DNA of 64,000 bases from Nautilus pompilius. Lineage: Eukaryota > Mollusca > Cephalopoda > Nautilida > Nautilidae. Shown here one piece after another: positions 1 to 12,092 of the stretch (within the stretch, counting starts at the first letter, position 1; each line of letters opens with the position of its first letter). The notes under the pieces were generated by a model. The model saw nothing but the letters and a program-made list of their open reading frames with translations. It was not told where the DNA came from and made no database searches. The position numbers were made by a program, and so were the translations under genes. The DNA lies in assembly GCA_018389105.1 (NCBI GenBank), contig JACATO010000933.1, positions 62,001 through 126,000 of the forward strand. The letters are read 5' to 3'.

Positions 1-560
1 ATGCCAAGGGGCGGACAGATGAAGTCCTGGTGCTAGACTGGGTGAACATTGTGCAAGTTCCTGTCGCTGGCCACCTTCAGATGCCACTGCATGGAGTCCA
101 CAAAGACAGCTCTGAAGACTTGCACAGACCTTGCCATCATCCCAAGGGGTATGACATCCATACTGCAGGTCAAGGATGTAGCTTGCAACTGCCCAATCAA
201 GCATGGTATCTAGCAGAGGTGAAATGCACGAATGATGGAGTGCAAACACACCTTCAACCCAAATGGTTGCATACGCCAACCCAAAATGTCCACCATCGCC
301 ACCTGATCAAAATTGTCTGGGAAGTAGACCCAAAGATCAAGGACTTCCTCAGGTGCTGCCTGTCCAATGTCATGGAAGGAACTGAAGATAACATCCTGTT
401 GTCTGAGCCAAGGGATGACAAGGCAGTAGAAGCATCAGGTCTTTACAGGATGCAATGCCATTGACAGAGCCTTGCTCTGAAGTCCAACTTGCTCAACAGC
501 AACAACAATATTATCTATGGCACAACTGCTACCATGGCTGATGAAGTTCTTGCAGTGGAG
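1..560 (+). pseudogene. Tigger/pogo DDE transposase remnant (3' part)
   Basis: Frameshifted remnant of a pogo/Tigger-type transposase entering from the left edge. Conceptual translation, with a frame change near 85, gives fragments typical of the DDE core: TDLAIIPRGMTSILQVKDV at ~124-183 matches the family signature TDLAVIPGGMTSxLQPLD, and FLRCCLSNVMEGTEDNILL at ~344-400 matches FKKCCISNAMDGTEDD. Stops and a frame shift break it. The 144-codon frame at 30-464 mixes correct and wrong frames and is not a gene. Family assignment is from remembered motifs; no terminal repeat was recognised at its right end. Confidence 0.8.
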
Positions 561-3300
561 AGAAGACAGCAGGGATGAGTTTAATGTGTTTTAATCTAGA
601 TGTACATCATATCAATGCCTGTCACTTATTCTGTATTATATTTATAAATTTTATCAAATTTCAATAAAATTATGAAAAAAATATTACTCGTTTTTGTTTT
701 TGTGGTTAAATTTTAGAGTTTCAGTATGAACTCCTTGTTGTTTCTACCAATTTCATTGCCAATATCAATGATACTCAACCCAGTGACCCCAAAACTACTA
801 TCTTTTATTGATATTCAGTCAAATTGCCACATGGAGTTTTCCAATGTATATGTATTATTGATTGTTCACTCATCTGTCACCAGTGATGGCCCCAGACAGT
901 CTGGGGAAAAGTCTGCGGTGTCTGATATCTTGCATAATATGCACCCAATTTTTAAAAGTAAATTTTCTTTAAAAAAAAAAAGAAACTACGTATAATATAC
1001 AGCACTTTATTGTAAACAAGAAATGGCCTCGGGAACCAGAAAGAATCATGGCAGTCTTTGGAAGAATGTATAGGGCTGTTTAACTGTGGTAAAATTTAAG
1101 ACAGAATTCTCCAAATTTGGATTAACTACTCATGCCTCACAAGCAACTACAAATCACTGGCTTTAGTCCAAAGAAACACTGACCTACCCAGAAGGATTTT
1201 AAAAATTGGGGTCATAATTGAGATTTCTCAGGTATTCAATGCTACATATATTTTAACATTTTACTGAAAATACTGAACTTAAATGAAGCCTTCCACAGGG
1301 TAAATGTATGAGTAATGTGGCAGTATTTTACTTAATTCACAATAGTAGTTCATTGTTATTCTTGATTAATCTGTATGTATGTACTGATAAAAAAACTTAA
1401 AATCTTAGCTCTAGTACTTTGTAACTTAAATTAAAACAAAGTAATGCTGTGACTTCGTGTAGTTAGCTGATAATCCAAAGACCTAAATAAAATGTAGCCA
1501 AAAGAGTATCAAAATCAAAAAAATATTTGCTGAAAATTTTTTTTTCCATTTTGAAGATATTCTTCTTAAAAATGTACACTCAAAATGTGAAAATATTTAT
1601 CTTATCTTATTCGGTGTCTCTTTTAAAAATGAGCTTGCCAAAAATACCAATTGGCCAATGGATCAAATATAAAAACTGAAATGAAAACAAAAATATTTAA
1701 TAAATATAAGCATTTAATAATATTTGAAAAGTTAATTGTTAACAAAAGTCTGATTTTGTGGACATAAAGATATCCACTGTGGGAATCCTGCAACTCAGGT
1801 GATAATCCATTTATTGGATTATTCATGCCTCTACATTGCATCACGAGATAAAGCAATATTAATTTCTGCCAAACGATTTTGTATTAACAAATTGTTCAGC
1901 AACTGTAGATGTTTTCATTATCATCCTCACAGCAAGACAACCCAACTAATCTGACATTAATAGATCATTAAAGTAGAAATTCTTGCTTGAAAACTTAATT
2001 AAAAAAAAAAAAAAAGATTTAAGGGAAGAAAAACTCCTGGAAATTGGAAAAAATTTCAATTCATCGGTCACAAAAACCAGACTAGTGCCCACTGCAGAAA
2101 CATCCAACTTCGTAGTACTGAACGCCCTCCTATCCAAGCTATATAGACTTGAAGAAAGCAAAAAAATTTTTTAATAAAATGACATGCTGTTTACTCAGAT
2201 TTTATTTCACTTGTCTCTACAGTATGTAAAAATTGTGTTAATTATTTTAAAATGTTCATAATTTTTTTCCATGTCATGAAGTCAATGATTTCATGTCATG
2301 AACATAGAAATTAAGCCAGGATAGGGGCATCAGATGAATTTCTAAGAAAAATTTAAAAAAAAAAAAAAAAGGCAAATCATTTAACTTCTAGATTGGATAT
2401 TTTTTAAGTGAAAGAACCAAAATGATGTCTGCTAAAATCGATAATTCAGAGGCCTAAAATCTTTCAAGTCAGATACGGACAAAATGTCATTTCAAAAATT
2501 TTCTGCTGTCAACCATTTCACTTATATCATCCTTGAACATACAATATTATAGAGAACCAACCTGTCATTTTCATTAAATAACGTTCTGGTTTCTTTTCAT
2601 ATGTTCAGAAGTTTCCTACCAAAATCATCCATGCAAATATACGAGTATAATTCTCATTTTCATGATCTCTTTAATATTTTACAGTAAATCAGTGTGGCCA
2701 ATCTTTTAAGTATATTTTATTTTTCCTAATTTTAGCAACAAATTAAAATAATTTTACTACAAAGTCTAATTATATTTGTAAATGTTAAATGCAGTTTTAT
2801 GCAAAAAAAATATAAGCATACTAATGTTCTCATATTCAGAGTTAATGGTATTCATTTAATAAATACCATAACCACCTGGTTTATTCACTATGGTTTTTAA
2901 AATTAAACAAAGTTGTCAAATATTAAGTTTTAAAACGGTAATGTCACTGATTATTCACCCTTCGCTATTGTTGTTTCTACTACCATTTGAATGGGCTTCC
3001 TAACATTAATTGAAAAATAACGTAGGAGTATCCAGGTAAATTAAACGCATGCATGCCTGACAAGTGTAAATTTTAGCACACAAATACTATTCATTTGCTT
3101 GTTTTTTTTATAATTATATTAGAAATGAATAAAAAGCATCACATTTTCATTATCATACTGCAGAAAGTCAGACTGCTTATTTAATGTTCCGAATGTGGTG
3201 TCTGTTTGTCCAGTTCCATAGCATGGTGCTTTATTTTTTAAGGTCTTACCTGCACTCTCAGACTACTTTTTAAATACTCGTTTACCTGCTATTTAGATTT
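561..3300. other. AT-rich intergenic stretch, no supported gene
   Basis: AT-rich sequence with A/T homopolymers and no recognised exon or element. A 63-codon plus-strand frame at 1983-2174 is followed directly by AATAAA (2174-2179). Its left half is an A-run, and I recognise no protein, so it is not called. Confidence 0.5.
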
Positions 3301-3752
3301 CGACCACGGGCTACTTACCGTTAACAGAATTTGTTGCAATGCGATCAGAACCTTTAGAACCGTGACTGCGCGCTCCTTTCAAAGATGGTGTTCAAAAGGC
3401 TGAATTCCAACCGTTTCTGGTGTTTTACCGCAGTCGTTGATCAGACACAACCCGTTACTATAAAGCTGATCAGACTATTGCGCTCGTAATTTTTTCGGTC
3501 CTGCACGAATGGAGCCATCTCTTAGAGGTCGGCTTCATCAACCAAAAGGCCTCTCGGAGCAGCACATACGTACATCCGCCCCGAACTTAACCCTGCACAC
3601 CACCAACAAAGGAAACAAACTTAGGAGAGAGACGTGAACTCACCATTCTGAAAGGCCGGCCAGCTTAGAAGGAAGGCAACGATCCTGAAAAGGAGGAGGA
3701 GGAGATGGGCATCAATCGCTCGTATGAACGAAATGTCGATATACAACAACAA

Positions 3753-3753
<1 letters not shown>

Positions 3754-3793
<40 letters not shown>
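3754..3793. repeat. (ATT)n microsatellite
   Basis: About 13 perfect ATT/TTA triplets inside the CpG-rich block, preceded by ACAACAACA. Confidence 0.95.
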
Positions 3794-3795
<2 letters not shown>

Positions 3796-4087
3796 ACCGC
3801 AAGGTGTTAAGAGAACTTAACTCAGCGGCGAGAACAGGGTTTTTTTGTTTGTTTTTTTCTTATTTCCGATATTAATTCGGCAGAGCAAATCCGGAGCCAA
3901 CGGTTTCCATGGCGGCTCGAGGCCACGAACATCAGCGAAAAACAGACGCCAAACCCAAAGAAAACAGTTAGGCAGCAAACCAAAAGAGACCGTGATAAGT
4001 AATCCACGCTTAGTACCTTCAGATAAATGAGTGTTGAGCGATTTGCGAAGAACGATGAGACGGATTCAAACGCGGGATAATACTCAC

Positions 4088-4109
4088 AGAGAGCAGGACA
4101 GCCCACCAT
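4088..4109 (-). CDS. Candidate first coding exon, unknown gene
   Basis: Read on the minus strand, an ATG just inside the CpG-rich block opens MVGCPAL and then meets a strong splice donor (CTCTCT|gtgagta). It sits ~35-60 bases downstream of the ETS/E-box/ETS cluster, where a first exon would be expected. Unspliced, the same frame stays open for 95 codons (3822-4109) with one hydrophobic stretch. I do not recognise either reading, and no downstream exon was identified before the left edge. Confidence 0.25.
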
Positions 4110-4800
4110 ACGGGAGGCAACGATGTGAGAGAACGAAACCGGAAGTCACGTGAAAAATTCATTTCCGGAACCGCTGCAATTCTAGTTGTTGTTGTTGTTT
4201 TGTTTTTTTAAGACAACGTCACATCCGTTATCCCTTCCCCATCCGTGGGGTGGGGGTGGGAGGTGATCCGGTGTCCATAGCGACATAGCCGACGGGCGAA
4301 ATAGGTGGATTGGTGGCTGCTGTTCTCATCAGTCAAACAGAATTGAGAAAAATAAAACAGTTACCGAAAGGAATCATCCATCAAGGAGAAAATAGCTGGA
4401 AAGTAGTTAAGCAAAGAGAGGCGTGCAAAAGTGGTCTCCCCCTAACGCCGGTGGGCGTGTGTAGGGGTCGCGGTGATCGGTTCGTTAATGGTGGGTAGTA
4501 CTCATAAACCTACCTCTGGACCGCCTGCATCTTCGGGTGGGGAGTCTTATTTCTGCGAAAAACACGCTCCTGTTTCATCTGTAGTGTAGGAGGAGGGAAA
4601 AAAAACAACACACAAAACATTCTTCCTTTATTTCTGTTTGGTTTGCTCTTTTCACTGTCGTACCTGTTTATTACTGCAGTGGGAGGCCGGGCTCCGAAAC
4701 CTCTCCTCATTGATCTTTAGGTCCTAGCAGGTGCGCACAGCCGGGGGTCTGGAGCAGATTCCGTCTGTGGACTGGGCTCCGGGAAATCAAAACCTCGTGG

Positions 4801-6883
4801 TCAGGACTGCAGTTTCAATAGATTGTCAACCAAAATAAGTGGGCAGCCAAAAGGAGATGCATTGAAACTGTTTGCTCAAAAGAACAGTTGCAAGTTCCAG
4901 ATGAAGATCCTTTATTGACAGAATTTCTTCCTTTGACAGATGAACGTATATAGATGGTTCTAAGACTTCAATCAATAATGGTTGATCAGTTTGTTCATAT
5001 TGAGTGTGATACTAAAAAGTTGCTAAGGATCAAGGCATACAAAATCATGTCATAATTTTGTTAGTCACCCTATGGAAAGAAAAGTTGGAATGTATATAAA
5101 CCATATTTTAAAGGGACATTAATATTGGTAAATGTCAAAGATAATTTGGAAATTCATGTTGAGAAATTAGTTTAACATTTTGTGTGAGAACCTCTGTCAC
5201 GAAGTTCTTGGCACTTGCATCTCATACTTCTGATGAGTCTTTGAATATGACCAGATTGTTGTATTACTCCATGGGGGCATCACAAAGTTTTTGCAAGGTT
5301 TGTGGTAGCACAGAACATCTGAAGTGTGTTCCAAGTGTGTTTGGATTAAAGTCTGGAGAATGTGCTGACTACTACAAACTGTTGCTGCCTGTTTCAGGTA
5401 CTGGTCACCTAACTGGGAGTTATTCTCAATATTACTATGTATGCCATCACACAAGCATCAAGAATCTGTGCTTTAAACCTGTTTGTTGCACTGGTCATTC
5501 CAGCTAATCCACCATCAATGAGCCACTTTTATGTCAACCATGGTCAGCAGCATTAGCATTTTGAGATCTTCCCCCCCCCCCTGGCTTTCTCTACACTTTG
5601 GCATGTTTATCTGTAAAATCCAGACAAAATTTGGACTTAACCATGAAAATTACTGGGGTCTAATGTCTCATTCAACCCTACATAGTCTATAACCAACTCC
5701 TACCATTCCCTGTGGTGACCTATGGTTAGTGGTACATAAATACAAGCTTTTCTTGATTGTTCACCATTAACTCAAAACCAATTACATTTTCAAGTTTTCA
5801 TTTCAACACAGTTGTTCCTTGAAAATGGTCAGGAGCACTGACTACTTGGATTGGCCACCACCATGTTCTAGCAACACTGCCAATTATACTAAGTCCAAGC
5901 ACTAGAAATGGCACTCATTACTTATTACAGTATGCTTCTCTGCTACATTAGAAATTGCTTCAGTCTCCAGCATAACAATCTCTCTGGCAGTTTTATGGTT
6001 GTCAAATACAGTCTTTGTTTCTGTTGCACTATGCTGTATCGGCCGGCATTTTAAAAATGACCAACTTGTGAATTAAATAATGTCAAAAAGACAGCATGAA
6101 GCACATTGACATTCAGGTAAAAATCATGTTCACATGCATCTCAAACCTTGATGCACTGGAAGTAATTCAATCACACTAGGTGAGGATCTTAAAGATGAGA
6201 ATTTAATAAATTGTACTAATATTGTATTTAATATTTATGGTTTCTTTTGATAATAAAGAGTACTTTGTAACAGTGAGATTCTCATTAGTAACTAGCATGC
6301 ATGCTTCACAATCTTTACTGTAATTTTGTTTACCATTCTCTCAATTTTAAGGTATGGCAGAGATGAAATTTTAAAAGGGTTTCTTCCTCTTTCACAAAGT
6401 TACATCTTTTCAAATGTATTGTTAATCTAAAAAAATTTTCTTTTGATGTTTGATGACTAGGTATTAATACTACTATTTAGATTATTTTACTTAAATCAAC
6501 CTGGTAATTAGTTGTTTGCTTGTTTTTATTTTAATTTATCTAAGCAAAAGTTAGCACTTATCATGGGCCCATCCACAAAAAACGTAGGATTCCATAACAC
6601 AGCATGCTTTGCACTGTACCATGAGAATGGCCAGCTCTAAGCTTTTAAAATAATTGGAAGTCATCCATTGGTGGTGCATTCCCTGTCAGTGGCAACAGAG
6701 GACTGTTGTGTGCATAACTGATTATGAGATGGAGAGCTAGGAATATCAATGCATGCAATAAACTGAAAATTTTTTCAGTAAAATTTTACTGGTTTTCAAG
6801 TGATCAAAATAAGGAAAATAGCAGCATACGGGTTTTAAATCTATCAGTATTTGTTGGAATGTTTTGAAGAGTTTTATACTGTG
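4801..6883. other. Intergenic stretch, no supported gene
   Basis: No recognised exon. A 107-codon plus-strand frame at 5184-5507 has no family resemblance I can name and overlaps an antisense frame of similar length, so it is left uncalled. A C-run lies at 5571-5581. Confidence 0.45.
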
Positions 6884-7345
6884 TACCATAATTTCTGGGT
6901 TATAAGATGAGACTCTTGGAAATCTGTGGCTTGTCTTATAATCCAAATCAACCTTTACGTGGATAAAATTTAAATTTCTCAATATTGAAAAAAAAAATGC
7001 ACTCAACCCAAAAACTCGGCTGGAAAGTTAACATGAAACTACTTGGTGAACACCAGTTTTTTTTTCAGTAGGACCAGTGTTCAGTGTTCATTAAAGCATG
7101 CTTAATTATCCAATTAACAACAAACCACTGTCATCTTGATTATTTTTATTTTAATTGAGTATAAAAACCATTCATTTTCAAAATGCCACCTGTTACATTG
7201 TGAAAGCCCTACACAGCAGCCTTCAAACTGGAAGTCATAAAATTTGCCAAGGAAAATGGAGGAAATAAAACCGTTTTGTTTTTTTAACGCCCAAGAAAAT
7301 CCCGATGTTTTAAATTTAACTAGAACGTGTTTTCCTTGCACAGTC
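6884..7345 (+). mobile_element. Tigger/POGK-like transposon fragment, copy A
   Basis: Begins TACCATAATTTCTGGGTTAT, the terminal sequence also found at the end of the longer copy at 23576-25069. The two copies stay alignable for ~400 bases, for example GCTGGAAAGTT, GAAACTACTTGG and GTTCATTAAAGCATGCTTAA. At 7219-7275 the plus strand reads AFKLEVIKFAKENGGNKTV, matching the N-terminal brinker/CENP-B-type helix-turn-helix of pogo transposases. The rest of the transposase is missing, so this is a 5'-end fragment. Confidence 0.75.
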
Positions 7346-8066
7346 TAATGCTACAGATTTATGGATGTCACGTATTTGTTGGAGTTTAAATAAGCAAATT
7401 TAAAAAGAGAAAAATGTATGTATGTATATTCATATTTAGGCTTACCTTACTAACCCTCTTTAATATAAGATTCAAAATGCAAACATCTGGCTGTTATCTT
7501 GATGTTTCTGAACAAAACAAAATCATGATTAAGGGGAGTTGGCAAAACAAATTTAATAACTATTTGATGGTTTACTGTTTATGTAAAAATAAAATGTTTA
7601 CAAGTCTTCACAGTTGTTTACTTTTCTCCATAAATGTAAGATTCTATTTATGTAGTTGCATATTTAAAATTTTAGAATTAATACATTTTTTTCCTAAATG
7701 ATTAAATTTAATCTGCATTACACCAGCAGTTTCCAAATAGGGTTGGAACAAGACTGGACAGGGTTTGAAGCTAGCTGGCTTCTTCATTTTTATGCAACAT
7801 TTAATCTTTTCACTGCTGTTTGCATGCATGCACACACACACACACACACCCCTTAACTCTTTTTACAGTAGCTTAAAAACTGACAGTGAAAGGCAAAATA
7901 GCTTGGATTTAACATGATGAAAACTAACAATTTTTCTGCCAAAAAGGAATCAGCATCATTGTAAATTTATAATTTCCATTTCCATGTAATATATACATAC
8001 ACACGTTTTAATTTTAGCATTGACAATGGAAGATAGTGTGTGCGACTTATGAGGGGAATTAAAATA
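7346..8066. other. Intergenic, with (CA)n at 7831-7849
   Basis: AT-rich sequence. The only clear feature is a (CA)n microsatellite preceded by GCATGCATG. No coding region is supported. Confidence 0.5.
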
Positions 8067-8840
8067 CAGGGGTTCCCTGATATATGTTGTTTGGCAAATA
8101 TGTCCATAGGTTATTAAGGAACGTCTCCATTATATGTCCAACTTTGCTCCGCATTTATGTCTTCTTCCCAGTCTGTCCTGTGCTTTTGCTGACATATGGG
8201 ACTTTTTGTCATGTTTTACAGTTATAGTCATGACCTTGTGCAAAGGACGAACCTGCAGGTAAGAGGCAACACAGTAGCCCGACTGCTGATGTGAGGATGG
8301 ACATAGTTAATAAGAGCAGAGAGCTGATATACCTCACCATCTTAGTTTGCCGCTAATGACTGCGCATACTATTTTGAAGAGTGCTGATATCTTGGAGGGT
8401 GGCTCAGCAGGCTTCAATCAAGATAACTTGCCAACAAAGCCAGGTGATGGAAAAAATGGAGGGGATGCTTAATACCTGGCTGAATGATCTTCATGAGAAG
8501 AACACGCCAGTCACCCTCGCTCTCCTGTCATTAGCTTGTTCGAGGACATTCAGAGAGAGCAGCAATGAGGAATCATTTACAGCAAGCTGTGGATGGTTCC
8601 ACCGATTCCAAGACCAATTAATTTGTCATAATCATTGTTGAGTGTTGTTATACTGAGGTATAGGAAGGACGCAGAACCTAACCCTCCCTTATTCCATTGG
8701 TCGTTGAGATGACGCGCCTCACTTTCCATCTAATAGTGGATATAAAGTACTTACTGGAATGCACCCCCACCCTTATTACCTCAATTCCTACAGGAAATAT
8801 AATGTCCAACTTTTCTGCAATGTATACTGGGAACCCCCTG
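8067..8840 (+). mobile_element. Internally deleted Tigger element with terminal inverted repeats
   Basis: Complete short element bounded by TA dinucleotides (8065-8066 and 8841-8842), as expected for Tc1/mariner-superfamily insertion. The left end CAGGGGTTCCCTGATATATG pairs with the reverse complement of the right end, CAGGGGGTTCCCAGTATACA, and the inverted similarity continues inward to GTCCAACTTT(G/T)C. Between the ends, a plus-strand frame at 8381-8641 reads SFTASCGWFHRFQDQ and VTLALLSLACS, remnants of the CENP-B/Tigger DNA-binding domain (family pattern FTASxGWFxRFK). The DDE catalytic part is missing, so it is non-autonomous. Confidence 0.85.
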
Positions 8841-11800
8841 TACCGACTTCTACGTGTAAAATAATAGATGTACAAATGGCAATTGTTTAAATTTGTCAAT
8901 ATCATCATCAAAAAACCTAATATCTTTTTGTTAATTCATTCATTGATCTGACATTGTGTTAAATACATAAAAACTTAAATGGCTAGAAGAAAAAAGTGAT
9001 AATAAAACTGCTTAGAATAAATGGTAATCGTAATTAAAAGTAGTAAAGATTTACATATCTTATATAATATAAGTTTTGAATTTACAGTTTGTCTTAGTTC
9101 TTTGTACAACAGTATGGAGACATATATTGGTCACAGTGACAGACATGCACTTGAACCGTATTAAATCGTTGATATGAAAATAAATTCATTCAGACTGCAA
9201 GAAAAAGCATTCATTCAACGAAATTTCTCATCTGCGCGATCTCTCTCTCCTGTGTTTTTTTTTTTTTTTCTCAAAAATGTCCTGATTTTACAAAGTGGGA
9301 AATTGCCAGGTATATGACACAACAGCAAGCAAATCTCGTGCAGAGATTTCAGTAAAGCAAAGTAAATACAAAAAGGGGCAGGTAATTTTGCTGCATTTGA
9401 ATTGGCTATTATGCTGAAGGTAATGGCGTCATGCTGCCATAACTATGAAAAAAAACACAATGCAGTAAACAAACACTGAGAAAAAGTATAAAATTAACGA
9501 GACTTGCATGGTATAATATTAGAAGTTTTTGAAAATTATAAATTAGCCACTTAACAATTTCCTTTAAATGGCGCTTGAAAACTAGATTTAACTAAACTAA
9601 ATCGGGATTTTTAAAAACTTTAGTACAAACTGAAGTTTAATGCTGTTGACTATAAATTATCTATATTACATAAACAAACATATGCCTCAGACAAATGTAA
9701 TACACAGATTCACTGTCGCCAGTCATGGTCCTGGAAAACCAGCTTTAGTTACCAAATCATTGCTGAGATAGGTGGATGGGTGTTTGTTTTTCTACTGCTT
9801 CAGAACAACTGAATATTACCAGATAGCAAACATTCGACCAAAGGTATCTAAGCAGTGGGCATCTAAATCCATAACTTCAAAAAAAAATTAGAGAGAGGGA
9901 ATTTGTCTCAGTATATATTACAGTCAACTGAAGAATTATTTTTTTTTTTTTTAGAGTTATGGAATACTGTAAGAAAAAAAGTAATGTCAAAGATGAATTT
10001 AGCATCAATAAACTTTATTTTCAAAATTATATATATATATATATATTATATATATATATAGATAATTAAGCAACATTACAGATAAAGTACACAATGGCTA
10101 CACCTAGAGAGAGAGAGAGAGAGAGAGAGCTCTCAAAACAGGAATTTCCATTTTTGTTAAAAGCCATTTTTAGGAATAATTACACAACTGTTTGTGTTAT
10201 TGGTTACTCACCAGAAGTAGGCAATATTCCAACAGAAAAAAACTGCTTTATGCATGGTTTTTTTTAAAAAAGAAGAAATCAAAATTCAACAAAGTAATCT
10301 TTTTTCTTCTAAATAAACAAAAAAAAATTGTAACTGGTTCTAAATGATTCCTTGGCAACGGTATCAATGATGCCTGGAGAAACTTCAATTTTTATTAGTA
10401 AATCTGCAAAATGCAGAATGTTCTCTTCCCCTATAAGCAGCACATGAACTCTTTAGATTAGCCAGCTCACCATAAGAAAATAGTCACTGTATGTAGGATT
10501 AAAAAAAAAAAAAAACTAAATGAAATTCTGTTCAACCAGGCCAGATATTTAATGAAACTTTTATCAAACGTTTAGTGGACTTAATTATCAAAACAGCATA
10601 ATTAAACTCAACTCTAAGTGATCTAGATGCACACAATGGAGATTTTAATAAATGGTCTCTATTTAATTATGGCAATACAACAAAAAAAATGTTCATTTGC
10701 CTCTGAAGTACAGGTACATGGCCAGCTGGCTTTTCCAAAATGTAATAAGTAGATAATCAGAAGGAAATTCACTTTCTCCATAAAAACCTGATGGTTTTCC
10801 TCAGAGAAGGAAGTTACACATCATGACAGTCATCTAGCAGCTCAAGTAGAAGTTTATGTTGGTGATTTTGCATATTTTAAAATGTCTAATGAAACAGGTA
10901 ATATGAATAATTGACAAGGCTACAGAAAAGAACGTCGTCATTAAAAAAGTCAGATGAAAATCTAGGAAAACTTGCTAATGAACTGTGAGCTAGTTCATTA
11001 TGACAAAAGTTGTTAATAAAATGGATGAGGTTAAAAAATTTGCTGGCCTAGAGAAACAGAATGAAAAACTGAATAAAAGAATATCAACAAGTTTTTTTTT
11101 TTTTTTTGCAAATAAACGAAAAATTTAGAAACCATTTATAACAGTATATTAGGTGGTGATGAGTGTAGCACAGCTTCAGTAAAGCCTGGTAGTGAATTCA
11201 TTCGCATTTGAAGATGCATTTCAAAGCAAGGTCCTTGAAGACTTGATGACCTAGTGTGATTATTGTGCACTACCATGGCCGGACCTGATTATCAATCTGA
11301 CATGATGATTATCTCAAACATACTGGTAATTCATCAACAAAGTTGATCTTTAAATTGACGGATTGGCAGCACATGAACACAGAAAGGTCACAAGAAGCTT
11401 GAAGGAGCTCCTTCATGCATGAAGAAATGTCAATTCAGGATTTTCTTAACCAGTACGCAAACGCACTCAAGTACACCCCAAGTCTAAAGGTGCACAAATT
11501 AAATATTGAGATACTGAGTACTTTCAATATTTAATTTAAAAAACAACACTATAATCTACTTTATCAAATAAATGAAATTGTATTGAAAAATTGTTTACAT
11601 ACATATTTATGAAACAAATTTGTTCAGTTTGATGTAATATTCCCATATTTCTACTATTGTGTACAAGCATTTAAAGTAACCTTCATGTCATAAACATCTG
11701 TACTTTTTAACCCTTATTTCATGGAGAAAATAATGATCTAGAACCGTTTCTTATTAGTCTTTCAGGTGTAGAAGAAGTTGATAGAAATTATGTAAATACA

Positions 11801-11909
11801 GGATAAGCTAGATATTTTTAGTAGTATAAATTAAGTTTGCTTTATTACTGGAATTAAAAGATTTTAATTTGCTTTTTTTTTTATCCAAGATGGTTGTGCA
11901 CATAACAGT
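8841..11909. other. Intergenic, with (AT)n and (GA)n repeats
   Basis: AT-rich sequence downstream of the integrin-like gene. It contains (AT)n at 10027-10061, (GA)n at 10106-10129 and several T-runs. I searched its minus strand for integrin transmembrane or cytoplasmic-tail exons (HDRREF, KWD and NPxY equivalents) and found none. Confidence 0.5.
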
Positions 11910-11915
11910 TTTATT
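11910..11915 (-). terminator. Poly(A) signal of the integrin-like gene
   Basis: AATAAA on the minus strand, 139 bases after the TAG stop at 12055. A second AATAAA lies at 11841-11846. Position and orientation fit a 3' end for this transcript. Confidence 0.5.
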
Positions 11916-12054
11916 ATTTTAAAAAATATTTTCTTATACATTTTAAGTTCTGGATCTCAGAACTGTCTAACAAAGCTTATTCCAAAAAAATACACATGTG
12001 AAATATACTAATTCCTATAACTGAAGCCATTAGTGTAGGAAGCTTTGAAGCGTT

Positions 12055-12092
12055 CTATGGTGATCTACGTCCAGTGAGACCAAAACCACATT
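12055..12092 (-). CDS. Integrin-like exon 20 (terminal, stop codon)
   Basis: Acceptor TTATTTTCAG, then 12 codons ECGFGLTGRRSP and TAG. It joins in phase after exon 19. In vertebrate integrin beta genes the matching exon starts at the same EC residues and runs straight into the transmembrane helix; here it ends instead. A weak alternative donor (GGAC|gtagat) exists, but no downstream exon was found. Confidence 0.65.

Larger units (their letters stand above)
3300..4800. promoter_or_regulatory. CpG-rich promoter-like block
   Basis: The base composition changes sharply here: CpG dinucleotides are frequent (for example 3361-3375, 3481-3560, 3830-3960, 4260-4300, 4440-4480), while the flanks are CpG-poor and AT-rich. 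At its centre are CCGGAAGT (4139-4146, ETS-type), TCACGTGA (4146-4153, palindromic E-box) and TTTCCGGAA (4162-4170, ETS in the opposite orientation). CATGGCGGC (3908-3916) resembles a YY1 site. This combination is usual for TATA-less, often bidirectional housekeeping promoters. Which genes it serves is not resolved: the minus-strand candidate would run off the left edge, and no convincing plus-strand exons were found. Confidence 0.6.

Noticed and set aside
30-464. 144-codon plus-strand frame as a gene
   Set aside because: It is partly out of frame with the Tigger transposase remnant that explains the region.
10680-10800. Minus-strand signal-peptide-like frame MEKVNFLLIIYLLHFGKA
   Set aside because: Only ~40 codons, no splice context and no similarity; considered as a distal integrin membrane exon, but it lacks the tail motifs.
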